Assembly (NCBI RefSeq): GCF_037975245.1
Contig: NC_092569.1
Location: forward strand, 7,126,501 to 7,190,500
DNA: 64,000 bases
Direction: 5' to 3'
Source: Apostichopus japonicus
Taxonomy: Eukaryota > Echinodermata > Holothuroidea > Aspidochirotida > Stichopodidae
Under the pieces are notes generated by a model. That model made no database searches, had not been told where the DNA came from, and worked only from the letters and a program-made list of their open reading frames with translations. This document shows positions 24,501 through 33,958 of this stretch, piece by piece. A program made the position numbers and the translations under genes. Each line of letters opens with the position of its first letter. The stretch's first letter is position 1.

Positions 24501-27500
24501 CAACAGAAGAAAAAACCGCCCATGGTCACACTACAGTATGAACCAGGGGTTTGGAATTTTTTTGTTTGCTGTGTCAGTGATACAATAAATTGCACTTTGG
24601 TCGATCAAAATGGAACAATGTCCCCTGTATTTGCATGAGGGAGGGGTCAGTCAAAGAACTTGTTCCCGATTTGGCAAAATGTCCTGGAAGTTTTAAATAT
24701 CCCAAGATATTAATAATAATATTGTAAAAAATTAATATTTGTTCTAGTGCATGCCCAAAATGCTTACTCTTGATCATAATCATGGGACTTTAAGGAGTCT
24801 TAAAAACATACTTTTTGTGGTCCCTAATAGTATCTACTTTGTATTCTTTCTTGTTTACATGTTTCACTTTGAATTTAGGGGGGGGGGGGTGTGCATGTGC
24901 ATGGATGTGCATGTGTGAAAGGCTTTGAGGTTGTTGTAAGGAGCCATAGAAACAAGAGTAACAACATTACCTTTTGATGTTAGGTAAGAAATTGTTACCA
25001 CAAATTGAATTTTAACACTCAAAGCTACTTGGATGTTTACGTCACATCTTATCTCAGATGATGTCTGTGAGCTTGATATATCAGTACATAATTTACTAAT
25101 CGACCTCTGATAGTGCCACAATCTGATTATATGTCACACACACACTACTTACAATAATTTATGTAGTCTTCGCATACACAGCATTTGAAATTAAATAGAG
25201 AAGATAATTAAAGTAGGTGCATTCAAACTGATTATCATTGTTCCAAGGACTTAACTAAATTGGTCCGTCAAATTAAACTATAGCCCTGTTTAGCAGAGAA
25301 TGATATTGTTAGTGCATTTCCAATTACAGAGCGTCGTATTTGAATTGTAATCGTGATCAACTGTCTCTATATGACAGTGCCGATGATATCTTCACACACT
25401 GTGTATAGCATATGGTGCCAATATATCATCCATGTCATATCTATTCTGCGTCATGCTTAGAGGAGCTTGTCATGTCAGCATTCAAGCAGAACTTTATCAT
25501 TATCAATGTACTGTATTCATTAAATATATTAACTAACCAGGCAGAAGAAACAGATCACAACCTTGTCTTCATTTTATCTCGCTTAAAATAGCTGTTCCAA
25601 GGAATATGATTCATGTCCGTTGATTAGCTTAAAGGTGATATTATAAGGACTTGTATAGTTTACACACAGTTAATTGCAACATCCTTGTTTCCCACTCTTC
25701 AATGAATGTATTAAGTCTATCAGTCTGTAGTCAATAATCCAAGCCAACATTTCAACAGTCTTCCATGTTACAATGCTCTAATACTGTACATGTAATATGT
25801 ACTTCACATAGTCATTCCAAAACTTACCGGGTTTGGATATTTACCAGTGAAAAGCTTACATGTCTCCCCCACAACCTTAGAACTCTCGTTCTAATGTGCC
25901 TATAATGAACTGGTAACAATTAATGTTACTAGAGAAAGAAAGCAAGCCCCCAAAAAAGTTTGCATCCCGATAGAACACCAATTGTGTTTATTGTATGACT
26001 TACTGTACTAGTGTACAGTAGCTGTAATATTCTCTGCCTATACTGTGTGATATTCTACACAATATAGGAAGATGGCCCAGTGCCCTAGCTTCGAAGTTTA
26101 CACGAGGCGGCCCACCTCGCCCCTCTTTTGCCCGCCCTGCCCTTTCAATCAATTTTCACCGCCCAGCCTCTATTTCATCCGCCATTGCACTTCCCTAGTC
26201 GACAACTCTGAAGTAGCTCCATGCTTTGACTAGCGATTCCAACAACCAACTCTTTAAACATCCCGGCCCGTACCTACAGTACAGTGGGCATATCTCTCGC
26301 TAAATTCCACACAATTCATTGTACAACTTCATGTACAGTACATAAGCCCGTTCGAACTTCATTTTCAACTACACATGATCCAACATTTACCATACGAAAA
26401 TTACAGTAGGCCTTTGTGAATCGCTTTTTTTGCAATGTCGATTAAACTTCAATGTTCTATACTTCTAAACTTTTGACCGATATTTAATTTACTGAAGCAC
26501 TTGGTCAATTGGACCACGAAAAAAATTAACTGCGGTATGAATGCACATTTTACATTAGCAACTCTCAATGCAGAGAGAAGAAACATACTGTGAGATGAAA
26601 TATCCTTTGCAGGGACAGAGGTACGTTACCTTCCCACAAAATTCATAGATTGTCTCAACTCATAACATTTTCTGATCAAAACAATGATTCAAATATTACC
26701 TGATAGTCTCAAAAACAATTCAAGTGCATCTTCCCACCATGAAAGCTTGTTGTCAAATATACTGTAGTAGTACTGTATTTGACATGAAAGGCCTAACATT
26801 ATGATATTGGAGTGCACACATATGATAGCCTATACTGTAGATACCACAAAGTTTGTTATCTCTACACAGGGGAAAGTAATGTTGCAAGTAATTGTTGTTA
26901 CATACTTCACATTCATTGAGCACTACAGACAATGGAAAGGGACTATTAGCCAATCAAATCAAGGGAATTTTGGAAAAGCATCATTGTCTAATTTTAGCAT
27001 GAAAATCTCCATAATGGAGTGTTGTTAATAGTGTTTGCACGGGTTATCCGGGTACCCGGGTACCCGCCCGACGCAATACTACCCGGTTCCTAATTTATTA
27101 CCCGAATCCTACGAAAAGTGTGATTTAAAATTTTTTTTTGTGCAAATCTACGGTTAGGCAGATTTCCCATTGACTTAGTGTGGTGTTAGGCTAAAATATG
27201 TGGTCGAAGATAACAGCAATAACAAAGGTACCCGCCCGACGCGATTCTACCCGGTTCCTAATTTATTACCCGAATCCTACGCAAAGTGTGATTTAAAAAA
27301 AAATTGGAAATCTACGGTTAGGCAGATTTCCCATTGACTTTAGTGTGGTGTTAGGCTACCATGTGGTTGAAGATAACAGCAATAACGAAAGTATTCCATG
27401 GATATCTTCTAACTGCGTCACAATTTCAGCTAATAAACAAATGGCTATGCTAGATTACCCGATTGACTTATTGTGGTGTTAGGCAACCATGTGGTCGAAC

Positions 27501-28985
27501 GTAACAGCAATAATGAATGTGTTCCATGGCTATCTTATAACTGCGTCACAATTTCAGCGAATAAACAGATGGTTAGGCTTTGCTAGATTTCTCATGCATT
27601 GACTTAGTGTGGTGTTAGGCTATCATGTGGAAGAAATTATTATTTATTCATTCGTTTATTTCATAAAAGGAAAGGCTGACAAGGAATTTTACGACATGTT
27701 TATGGATTATAAACGGGATAACTAAAAAATAATAATAGCAAGTGGCTTTTTACTAATCGTGTAGTCCAAATGCGATCAAATTGCGCGAATCGCGTAATCT
27801 CGCGGCTAATGCGAACCCTAGGCTTGCATAACAGATAGTAGTAGTAACAACTGAGCTAAAGTAAAGGGATATTTTATGGTATGATCCAATAGACGTGGAG
27901 AGCTAGCATAAGCAGTGGCGGCAGTGCGATGTTAACAACATAACTACGAGTTAGTAGTAATGTTAATTATATTAAGTAATTAACAAGTTTATGACAGAAA
28001 AAAAGCAAATAGAAATTATTGAGGAAGGTTTTATACCTTACCTTACACCTACGTTTTTGAACATGAAAACATTGTCAGTAGAGAATATAATTCATTTATT
28101 ATAGCATCTAATATGTAATTTCTTGAAAATCGTGATACACGAGGGTAAACAATTTTTTTCCGGGTACCCGGGTACCCGACGGGTAACGGCTCTCGGGTAC
28201 CCGGTTCCCGATTTTTGGACCCGTGTAAACACTAGTTGTTAACCCTTGTGGTTGATTGTTATGATTTATTTTCAAACAAATTCAATGATCTGTAGGAGTG
28301 GGAGAAATTTTTGTTCTTGTGAGAAGAAGTTGTGGTTTTTTGAAAACAATGAATGAAAGATGTACAAAAATGTGTTTCGTTATGTTTTTCATTGACCTAG
28401 TTTTGAGTGTGTACTAAGGGCTTGTTTCTCAACAAAAACAAGTTTGCATTCACAGACGAAAGCAATTTGAAGATTTTGCATACCTAGCCAAAACATGGTG
28501 TCCCGGGATGGACGCAGAATCCTGCGTTCTGTAACAATGCCGGTGTCCTTTTAACACTGTGCCCTCTAAGACTGGGCCCTCCAGTCAATGCCCTTCCATC
28601 TTATGAGACCTCCTCCCCTCCCAACGAGATTCTCTATCTTAAACCAGAGGTAACCTACACTCAGAGGGGAGACTCACCAATACTTCTGGGGCATCATTGT
28701 GCACGCCAGTTCATCAATTAGTTTTCTTGGGATATAACGTCCACAAGTTAGGGCGTCACACACATGGTACAGTAAATAATGAAACATATATCATTTTTAA
28801 TGAAACTATATAAAGAATGAACAAATAAACCAAAGTGTGGGATTTATACATATGTTAAGTACTGTTTGTTACTTACCTTTCAGGAAGCCTTTATACCATT
28901 CTTGCAGTTCACTCTCTGTGAATTCTGTGATTTGAGTCAGATCTGATATAACATTTGGTTGTAGTTTACTGTTTTGCTTCCCCAT
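12304..28985 (-). CDS. HPCAL1: Neuronal calcium sensor, hippocalcin/neurocalcin type (3 coding exons)
   Basis: EF-hand calcium sensor of the visinin-like branch of the neuronal calcium sensor family. It is a small myristoylated protein that moves to membranes when it binds calcium. Coding exons in order are 28877-28985, 15781-16049 and 12304-12513. Lengths 109, 269 and 210 nt join in phase to 195 residues plus TAG; vertebrate HPCAL1, HPCA and NCALD have 193. The start MGKQNSKL matches the family's N-myristoylation signal, and the C-terminal part has the family's [13 protein letters not shown] block. EF2 (73-84), EF3 (109-120) and EF4 (157-168) keep Asp at position 1 and Glu at position 12. 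EF1 (37-48) is degenerate with CP, as in the family. Introns are GT..AG, 12.8 kb and 3.3 kb. It could be co-orthologous to all three vertebrate genes, so the symbol is a nearest name. Confidence 0.96.
12514..14272. other. Proximal part of calcium-sensor intron 2
   Basis: Intronic on the minus strand. Two open frames on + (12906-13139 and 13143-13388) have AT-driven composition and no splice or family support, so I treat them as chance. The segment 14180-14270 resembles the start of the repeat units seen at 14757-15005. Confidence 0.4.
14273..14739. mobile_element. Nested hAT-like non-autonomous element, 467 bp
   Basis: Ends are CAGGAATGAGACT on the left and, reverse-complemented, CAGGCATGAGACT on the right. 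They are flanked by a 6-bp direct repeat TAAAAT (14267-14272 and 14740-14745); an 8-bp duplication is not evident. The target phrase GCACTAAAATTCT recurs uninterrupted at about 14866, which confirms an insertion. Inside are a GGGGAGGGGTGTCCCCTTCC palindromic patch (shared with about 55003-55060) and a strongly A-rich stretch (14593-14700). Confidence 0.65.
14757..15005. repeat. Two tandem units of about 120 bp, related to the 27-kb hAT element
   Basis: Two units share GGCAGCCTAACAACACACTA, GTCAATG and GAAATTGTGTCGCAGTTAGC. The reverse complement matches the internal repeats of the hAT-like element at 27029-28234 (GACTTAGTGTGGTGTTAGGC and ACTGCGTCACAATTTCAGC). This is therefore a fragment of the same family in the opposite orientation, interrupted by the 14273-14739 element. 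Confidence 0.7.
15781..16049 (-). CDS. HPCAL1: Calcium sensor coding exon 2 (EF1-EF3)
   Basis: Encodes residues 37-126. The acceptor is CTTGTCAACAG and the donor is CGG|GTTAGT, phase 0. It carries the degenerate EF1 ([12 protein letters not shown]), EF2 loop [12 protein letters not shown] and EF3 loop [12 protein letters not shown], with the family motif [18 protein letters not shown] between EF1 and EF2. Confidence 0.96.
16220..16400. mobile_element. Foldback/MITE-like repeat with 23-bp perfect inverted ends
   Basis: CCCACTTACCTGTCTCCCCA plus CAA at 16220-16242 is the exact reverse complement of 16378-16400. The flanks hold AACTTACTGGTTTATATATTTACAAGTGA on the left and GAACGAAGTAAAT on the right. 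Partial relatives lie at 25826-25920, 33460-33506 and 35099-35215. No target duplication was identified, so the true termini may be further out. Confidence 0.6.
16420..22990. other. Calcium-sensor intron 1, no recognised feature
   Basis: AT-rich intronic DNA with many TACAGTA and TACTGTA palindromes. I saw no exon with convincing splice sites and coding content. A short minus-strand frame ending at the good donor CATCAG|GTAAGTATG (about 19549) reads [17 protein letters not shown] but has no acceptor and no recognised homologue. A Cys-rich open frame on + at 22094-22321 has no splice support. Confidence 0.35.
22990..23620. repeat. Degenerate dispersed repeat with TTTGACCTC and ACACACAC segments
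   Basis: Repeated phrases (GACCTTTGACCTC, AGGTTCTT..ACTCAA, CATATGAAGTTCA) are followed by ACACACATGCCATCACCATC and GCAATGAATCA. Related pieces lie at 33290-33580, 36935-37040 and 54190-54420. I recognise the style as an old, widely dispersed element of marine invertebrate genomes but cannot name the family. Confidence 0.5.
24294..24474 (+). CDS. Candidate terminal exon, unknown protein (antisense in intron 1)
   Basis: A strong acceptor (GTTTTGGTTTTTTTAG) is followed by an open frame of 59 residues to TAG. It contains [17 protein letters not shown], then a Pro/Ser/Thr/Glu-rich stretch (EEPATSTS) and a basic end (PKRMKPSKK). The composition is coding-like and of the low-complexity tail type, not the Leu/Phe/Ile-rich type of chance frames here. 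No upstream exon was found, and I do not recognise the protein. It could be the tail of a transposon-derived or nested gene. It lies within the calcium-sensor intron on the opposite strand. Confidence 0.3.
25826..25920. repeat. Relative of the 16.2-kb foldback repeat
   Basis: Shares AACTTACCGGGTTTGGATAT, CATGTCTCCCCCACAACCTT and AATGTGCCTA with the left part of the 16220-16400 repeat and with 35099-35140. It is a partial copy. Confidence 0.5.
27029..28234. mobile_element. hAT-like non-autonomous DNA transposon, 1206 bp
   Basis: Ends are TAGTGTTTGCACGGGT and, reverse-complemented, TAGTGTTTACACGGGT (15 of 16 identical). They are flanked by an exact 8-bp duplication GTTGTTAA at 27021-27028 and 28235-28242. 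Sub-terminal GGGTACCCGGGTACCC repeats occur at both ends. Inside are tandem units of roughly 120-170 bp (starting near 27062, 27231, 27380 and 27500) sharing GACTTAGTGTGGTGTTAGGC. There is no transposase frame, so it needed help from an autonomous element. Confidence 0.9.
28877..28985 (-). CDS. HPCAL1: Calcium sensor coding exon 1
   Basis: Encodes residues 1-36, with [16 protein letters not shown] then [18 protein letters not shown]. The start is fixed by the Gly-2 myristoylation context. The donor is AAAG|GTAAGT, phase 1. Upstream on the minus strand, TTACTAATCATTGCATCAG looks like a branch point and acceptor about 15 bases before the ATG, so an untranslated 5' exon further right is likely. 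Confidence 0.95.
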
Positions 28986-31984
28986 CTCCTTTTCCAACTG
29001 ATGCAATGATTAGTAAGATTAACCACTGGCATTGACTATACAAAGCTGAAAGTAAAATGTAAAATAAAAAAATACAACATAAACAGTCAGTTACAAGAAC
29101 TCACAGAGTCACTGAACAATAACTTGATTTGAAGGGTACTTTTCAATTCAAGTTAATGAACAAGACGAACTCCTAGTTCATGGCCATTCCTTCATCTGGC
29201 TCGAAGAATGTTTGGTGCTGAACATGTACAGTATGTTTAGCACATCTGTCACATCAAGGTACATGCTCTAGATTACTGCAAATTCCTACTCCCAGCCAAA
29301 TCAAATGGTCCTAACTTCCTACAGTACTGGTTCAGTTATTTTGTTCCTTCAATTCGTCCCTTGTTTCGCGTACTGACGAATGTTAGAAAGTTATCTATCA
29401 CGATCCAAATCAATTCACTGCTTTGCAACTGAATGTTTGATCACAAATAATACCTTTCAAGCAGTATCCTAATTTTATGTTACAGACAACAAATTATATT
29501 TTATAGCCGTTTCAAATTTAAAGGATGTAGAACAATTTTTAAGGGCATATAAATGTTTTAAAAACATTCGTCACTACGTAAAACAAAATAAAATAATATG
29601 TATATTCGTCAGTGCGTGAAACAAGGGACGAATTGTGCTAGCCCAAGCTGGACTTAGAAGTCAATACAGATCTCCTAAAAACATAGCATAAACATACAAC
29701 TTTCAAAGCACAATGCCTACTCACAACTGAGATTGGCTAAAACATTTGCATAATACTCTCCAGCAATTCCTTTTTAACACAGTGTAGTCCAGATTTTATT
29801 CAGATGAATAACCTATGTATCTAAGAAATTACTTTCAGTATATAGAACATGGGTGAAGCTGTCTTTGAATTATGAGAGACTTGTATACAAGTATCTTTAG
29901 ATAAAAATAAAAATCTGACAAAAGTATTATTTTGATATATAGTATATGGTCCCACGTATATAGGCCTGTCACTGTTAAGGCAACTGATCTTGAAATCACT
30001 TAATTACAACATTTTTTCATTTTTATCCATAAAATAAATAAGTTTCTGCTCTTTATAAGCCTCCTAGTCTAGCATAATGTGGTCACATTCTGTACATATT
30101 TCCATCTGGTCACTACATTTTAAATTATTCTTACTGGATGAGTACTCTAAAATTATTCATACATGTGAAGAGGTTTGGAATATGCTTCTGTGACTTTTAT
30201 TCCAACACTTAATAATCTATTAATACTGTAGGTGCACAACTGATTTCTCAAGACAAATTTGCAAATTCTTAAATATTACAATTTTTCCAAGTTTGTGTTT
30301 TTCGACACTGAATGTGCTCTTCATTAGCTTCACTTAGTAACTGTGAGTTTTCATGATGTTGACTTCACATGACTAATGTACATAGGGCTATTACAATGCA
30401 GACATTTTAAAACCCATGTAATTCTGTAACAAGCATTTTCTGTGTCAACTTACACAACAATCTTTCTCAAACTACATACTGTACTACATGCATGATTTCC
30501 TTACCACTGTGCACTTTGCAAACATCCAAAAGCATATGAAATAATGACTGTATCCGATTCTCTTTCAAGAAGCAAGGTTCTGATCTTCAATTCAACAATG
30601 AAATCCAATCTGCCTATATTGTAATGTCATGCTTGATACTGAAACAGCCTGTCCTCTTGACACACTATAATGAAGAAAACCTTACCTGCGCTCAGTTCAA
30701 CATGGTGTGACTTTTTTCACCAATTCACATCCCAACTGTATAATTAAGGTTTTTGGCATATGGTCCTATCTTCCTCAACACATTGAAGCAGTTTGCTTAA
30801 TAACACTTTTAAAACTGCTTCTGCCAGTGTGCCTGAGAGCCTGCATGAAACTGGGCAATAACATACAAAGCAATGACTTCAAGATGGAAGCTCGCAAAGG
30901 CTGACTAAAAACCACTGCTGTGTCAAGGTATTAAATTGATGTATTGATCTGAGTAATAAAGAGACATTCTCTACGCATAGACCATGCAGTATGAGCACTG
31001 CTGTTCAGGAGGTAAGTCACGTCACCACGGTAGAGATAATATTACAAGCTGGCAACACATACATACATGTGAACCAAAAGGTCATATATATCACAGAAAT
31101 GGAATGATCATACAAGTTACATTGAATTTATGCTCTTCATCCATGCCATGGTGGAAATGCATCATAATCTTGGATGCTTTGTTTCCATTTTAGAAGATAA
31201 TGATTTAGCAATTGACTTCACACATAATCTTGGTTTATTCCACTTTTACTGATCAGGATAAAAAACAAGAAACACAATTCATCTTCAGGAGACATGAAAT
31301 AACAAAACAAAAGGGAAAGATGTCTTCTGAAACTCACCATTTTGTAACAAAAAGATTTGAAAACCTACTATAGTACAGTAGTTATGTACAGAATTCATAA
31401 TGCTACCAATTAAAACTAATTACGGTACTCTTGGGCACAAGATGACAAAAGAGTTAAAAGTGTCAGTTGTTTTGATTTATGTTCATGATTCAAACTATAT
31501 TCAGTGTTTTAGTGTAGCGTAAAAATGGCAATATTAGATAAGTGATGTTTCTTCACATACGAGAAGTTGAATATTAGAAAACTACTATAGGTCAGAAGAT
31601 CTGTCTTTTCCAAGGACAAATGTTGAGCCTGGCTCTACAAACTGAAGATGCTGGATGGGGGAGAATAAGGGGAAGGGTAAATGCACCTAGATAACTCAAA
31701 TAATAATTAGCTCAGACTGGAGATTATTCCTTTGTCTCTTCAAGCCAATCCTTGATGTCTTTCCACTGGGCAGTGAAAAATCTTAGATATAAATTAAGCA
31801 GTGTAGGTTCCTTTCTAGTATAGGTACTCATCCCAGAGCCTGCATTATCTACCTGCATTATCTACCTGCATTATCTAAGTCTGTAACTGAGAAGCAATAA
31901 TGAAGCCAAGCTGACTACGAAAAACCATGACCTATGCAAACCTGTTAATGAAAAGAAAATGAAGGACTACCACTTCCCTTTCAC
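28986..31984. other. Upstream region of the calcium-sensor gene
   Basis: Promoter and 5' untranslated exon are expected here on the minus strand. A strong minus-strand donor GAGCGCAG|GTAAGG at 30686 marks a possible non-coding first exon, but no acceptor or transcription start can be fixed. A 27-nt minus-strand block at 31338-31364 (VFKSFCYKM, donor GTGAGT) is in phase with the unidentified exons further right and could extend them. A tandem CTGCATTATCTAC (three copies) lies at about 31842-31880. Confidence 0.3.
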
Positions 31985-32947
31985 CAGGGTGGGAATTTGG
32001 GAAAAAAAGTTGGTAAGCATTTTTTCATTTATTGATGAAATGTGCTTACCAACATGAGCCAAGATTTCTCAGTTGGTAAGCACAATTCATGAACCTGAAC
32101 GCTGTTATCCTTTTGTGAAAACTTCCTGGTTCGCAGCACAAGTGTACTTTATATCGAGCCGACAGCGGCGGCGCAGATAACCCAGTCAATGCATGTTCGA
32201 TCGAAATAGTTACAATCCCTGTCCATCACGTTGAACTCTCCGACCAGACAATACCGGGTCGAATACTCGACTTGGTATTAGTTATTCAAATACATGATCA
32301 AAGGAAATGTATTGACTGGAGATCGTAAAAAAACCTCTGAAAATCAGTACAGAAATTACCAATTGTGTACGAAAAGTAAGTTCGGTCCTTTCAAGTTTTA
32401 CGAAAGATCCAGCAAAACACTTTCGAAAAATTCACGCAAAACTGGCATATCGTGCTACATGCAACTAATGTCATGTAAACAAGGCTCTAGTACACCAATT
32501 TATGAATAAACCGTATGACCACATCTGGTGTTAAGCGGGGAGGAAAAGAAAGTATTTTCTAGAATTTCCAAAAATACGGAAAAAATAATGTCCTACCATA
32601 GTTAAGTGTATAGCAAATAGACTAACCACCTCGTCTGTTACGGATCTCACGTAACTACATGAACACAACTAATTGTATTTTGCGAACTTGACATTTTCTA
32701 CAAGAACATAGAAATAATTTTAAGCATGTTCGTTGGTGCTTTTTGCTAGCTGCGCGACAAATTAATCCTCCGTAACTTAGAAGCAGATTGCAGATAAGCC
32801 TACTACAGTCCGATGCAGTCACTTACGGTCAGAATTTTTGGTACGCTCATTACAAGGGTGTGTAGTACTAGGCCCATTTGATTTTCTTGTTTTGGTAAGC
32901 GATGTTTTCATTCCAGTACGCTAGCGTACCGTAAAATTCCCACCCTG
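31985..32947. mobile_element. hAT-like non-autonomous DNA transposon, 963 bp
   Basis: Ends are CAGGGTGGGAATTT and, reverse-complemented, CAGGGTGGGAATTT (14 of 14). The exact 8-bp target duplication is CCTTTCAC at 31977-31984 and 32948-32955. Next to both ends lies GTTGGTAAGC or TTGGTAAGCGATG, repeated three times on the left. The open frame 32294-32509 has no transposase features. Confidence 0.9.
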
Positions 32948-33289
32948 CCTTTCACTGAACATGCATGTATTTCAATAGAGCCAATGTAATTCATTTAGAG
33001 GTATTTAAAACAGTGTAAGAAATTTGAGGGGTGACAATGTTACTACACTCCTTAGCAAGGCTGGGACTGGATTAAAAATGGAAACTCTGATGTACTGCAC
33101 ATGTGCATTGAATAGTACTTAACAATACATTGAAAGGGGATTTCCAGCAAACTGTGGAATATTTATCTTGTTACATGTTACATTGTTTGCCACCAGAATA
33201 TCCCAAGCTTAAAACTTACTAAATTGGACATTTTACAGTAAGTATGGGTACTTTGCTTTTAGAGTTATTGTTTTTTTACAAGCTTATAC

Positions 33290-33580
33290 TTCAAATGACC
33301 ATGAAAATTCTTATATATTACTAACCAAACCTTACCTACATAAAAAATATGAAGTTCATCCAAGCTTTTAATACTAAGGTTTCCAAATTTCATCCTCTAC
33401 GAAAGACAAAATGATCTTTTACTTCCTAAAATGGACTCATATGAAATGGATCCATCATGGTGCATAGGTTGGGGGGAGACAGGTAAGCGAGGAACGAAGT
33501 AAATATGTACTGTACTGTTAGTATTTTTGTGTTTACATACTGTACATGTACACACAAGCCATTACCATGGATAGATTCAA
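33290..33580. repeat. Degenerate dispersed repeat patch
   Basis: Combines TATGAAGTTCATCCAA and a CACACAAGCCATTACCATGG segment (the 23-kb repeat type) with GGGGAGACAGGTAAGCGAGGAACGAAGTAAAT (the 16.2-kb foldback type). It is too decayed for boundaries. Confidence 0.45.
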
Positions 33581-33958
33581 AATTCAGTGAAATGGACTTT
33601 GAACATGAAGAACCTGTTAAAAGGCTAGACCATGTATGAATGCAACACCAGAAAAGCCCTACTAGTACTGTGCCTGACTGGAAGGTATCTAATTAATATA
33701 ATTAATCATAATAGTCATAACAATTATTCTCCCTAAACATGTTGCTCAATGTGCTTTACAGGAACCAAGTTAAAGTATTTAATCAATAAGACATAGAAAA
33801 GAGAAGTTTTCATGCCATGTTCAAGTTAAACTGTTCAGGAGGCGTGTGCCATGATCTGAAATGCACCGGTAGTGAGTTCCACAAGCGAGATGCTGTGACT
33901 CGGAAGTTCAATCACCAAAGGTGTAGAGCAAAGAAAATGTAACTGAAAAGGTACTTAC

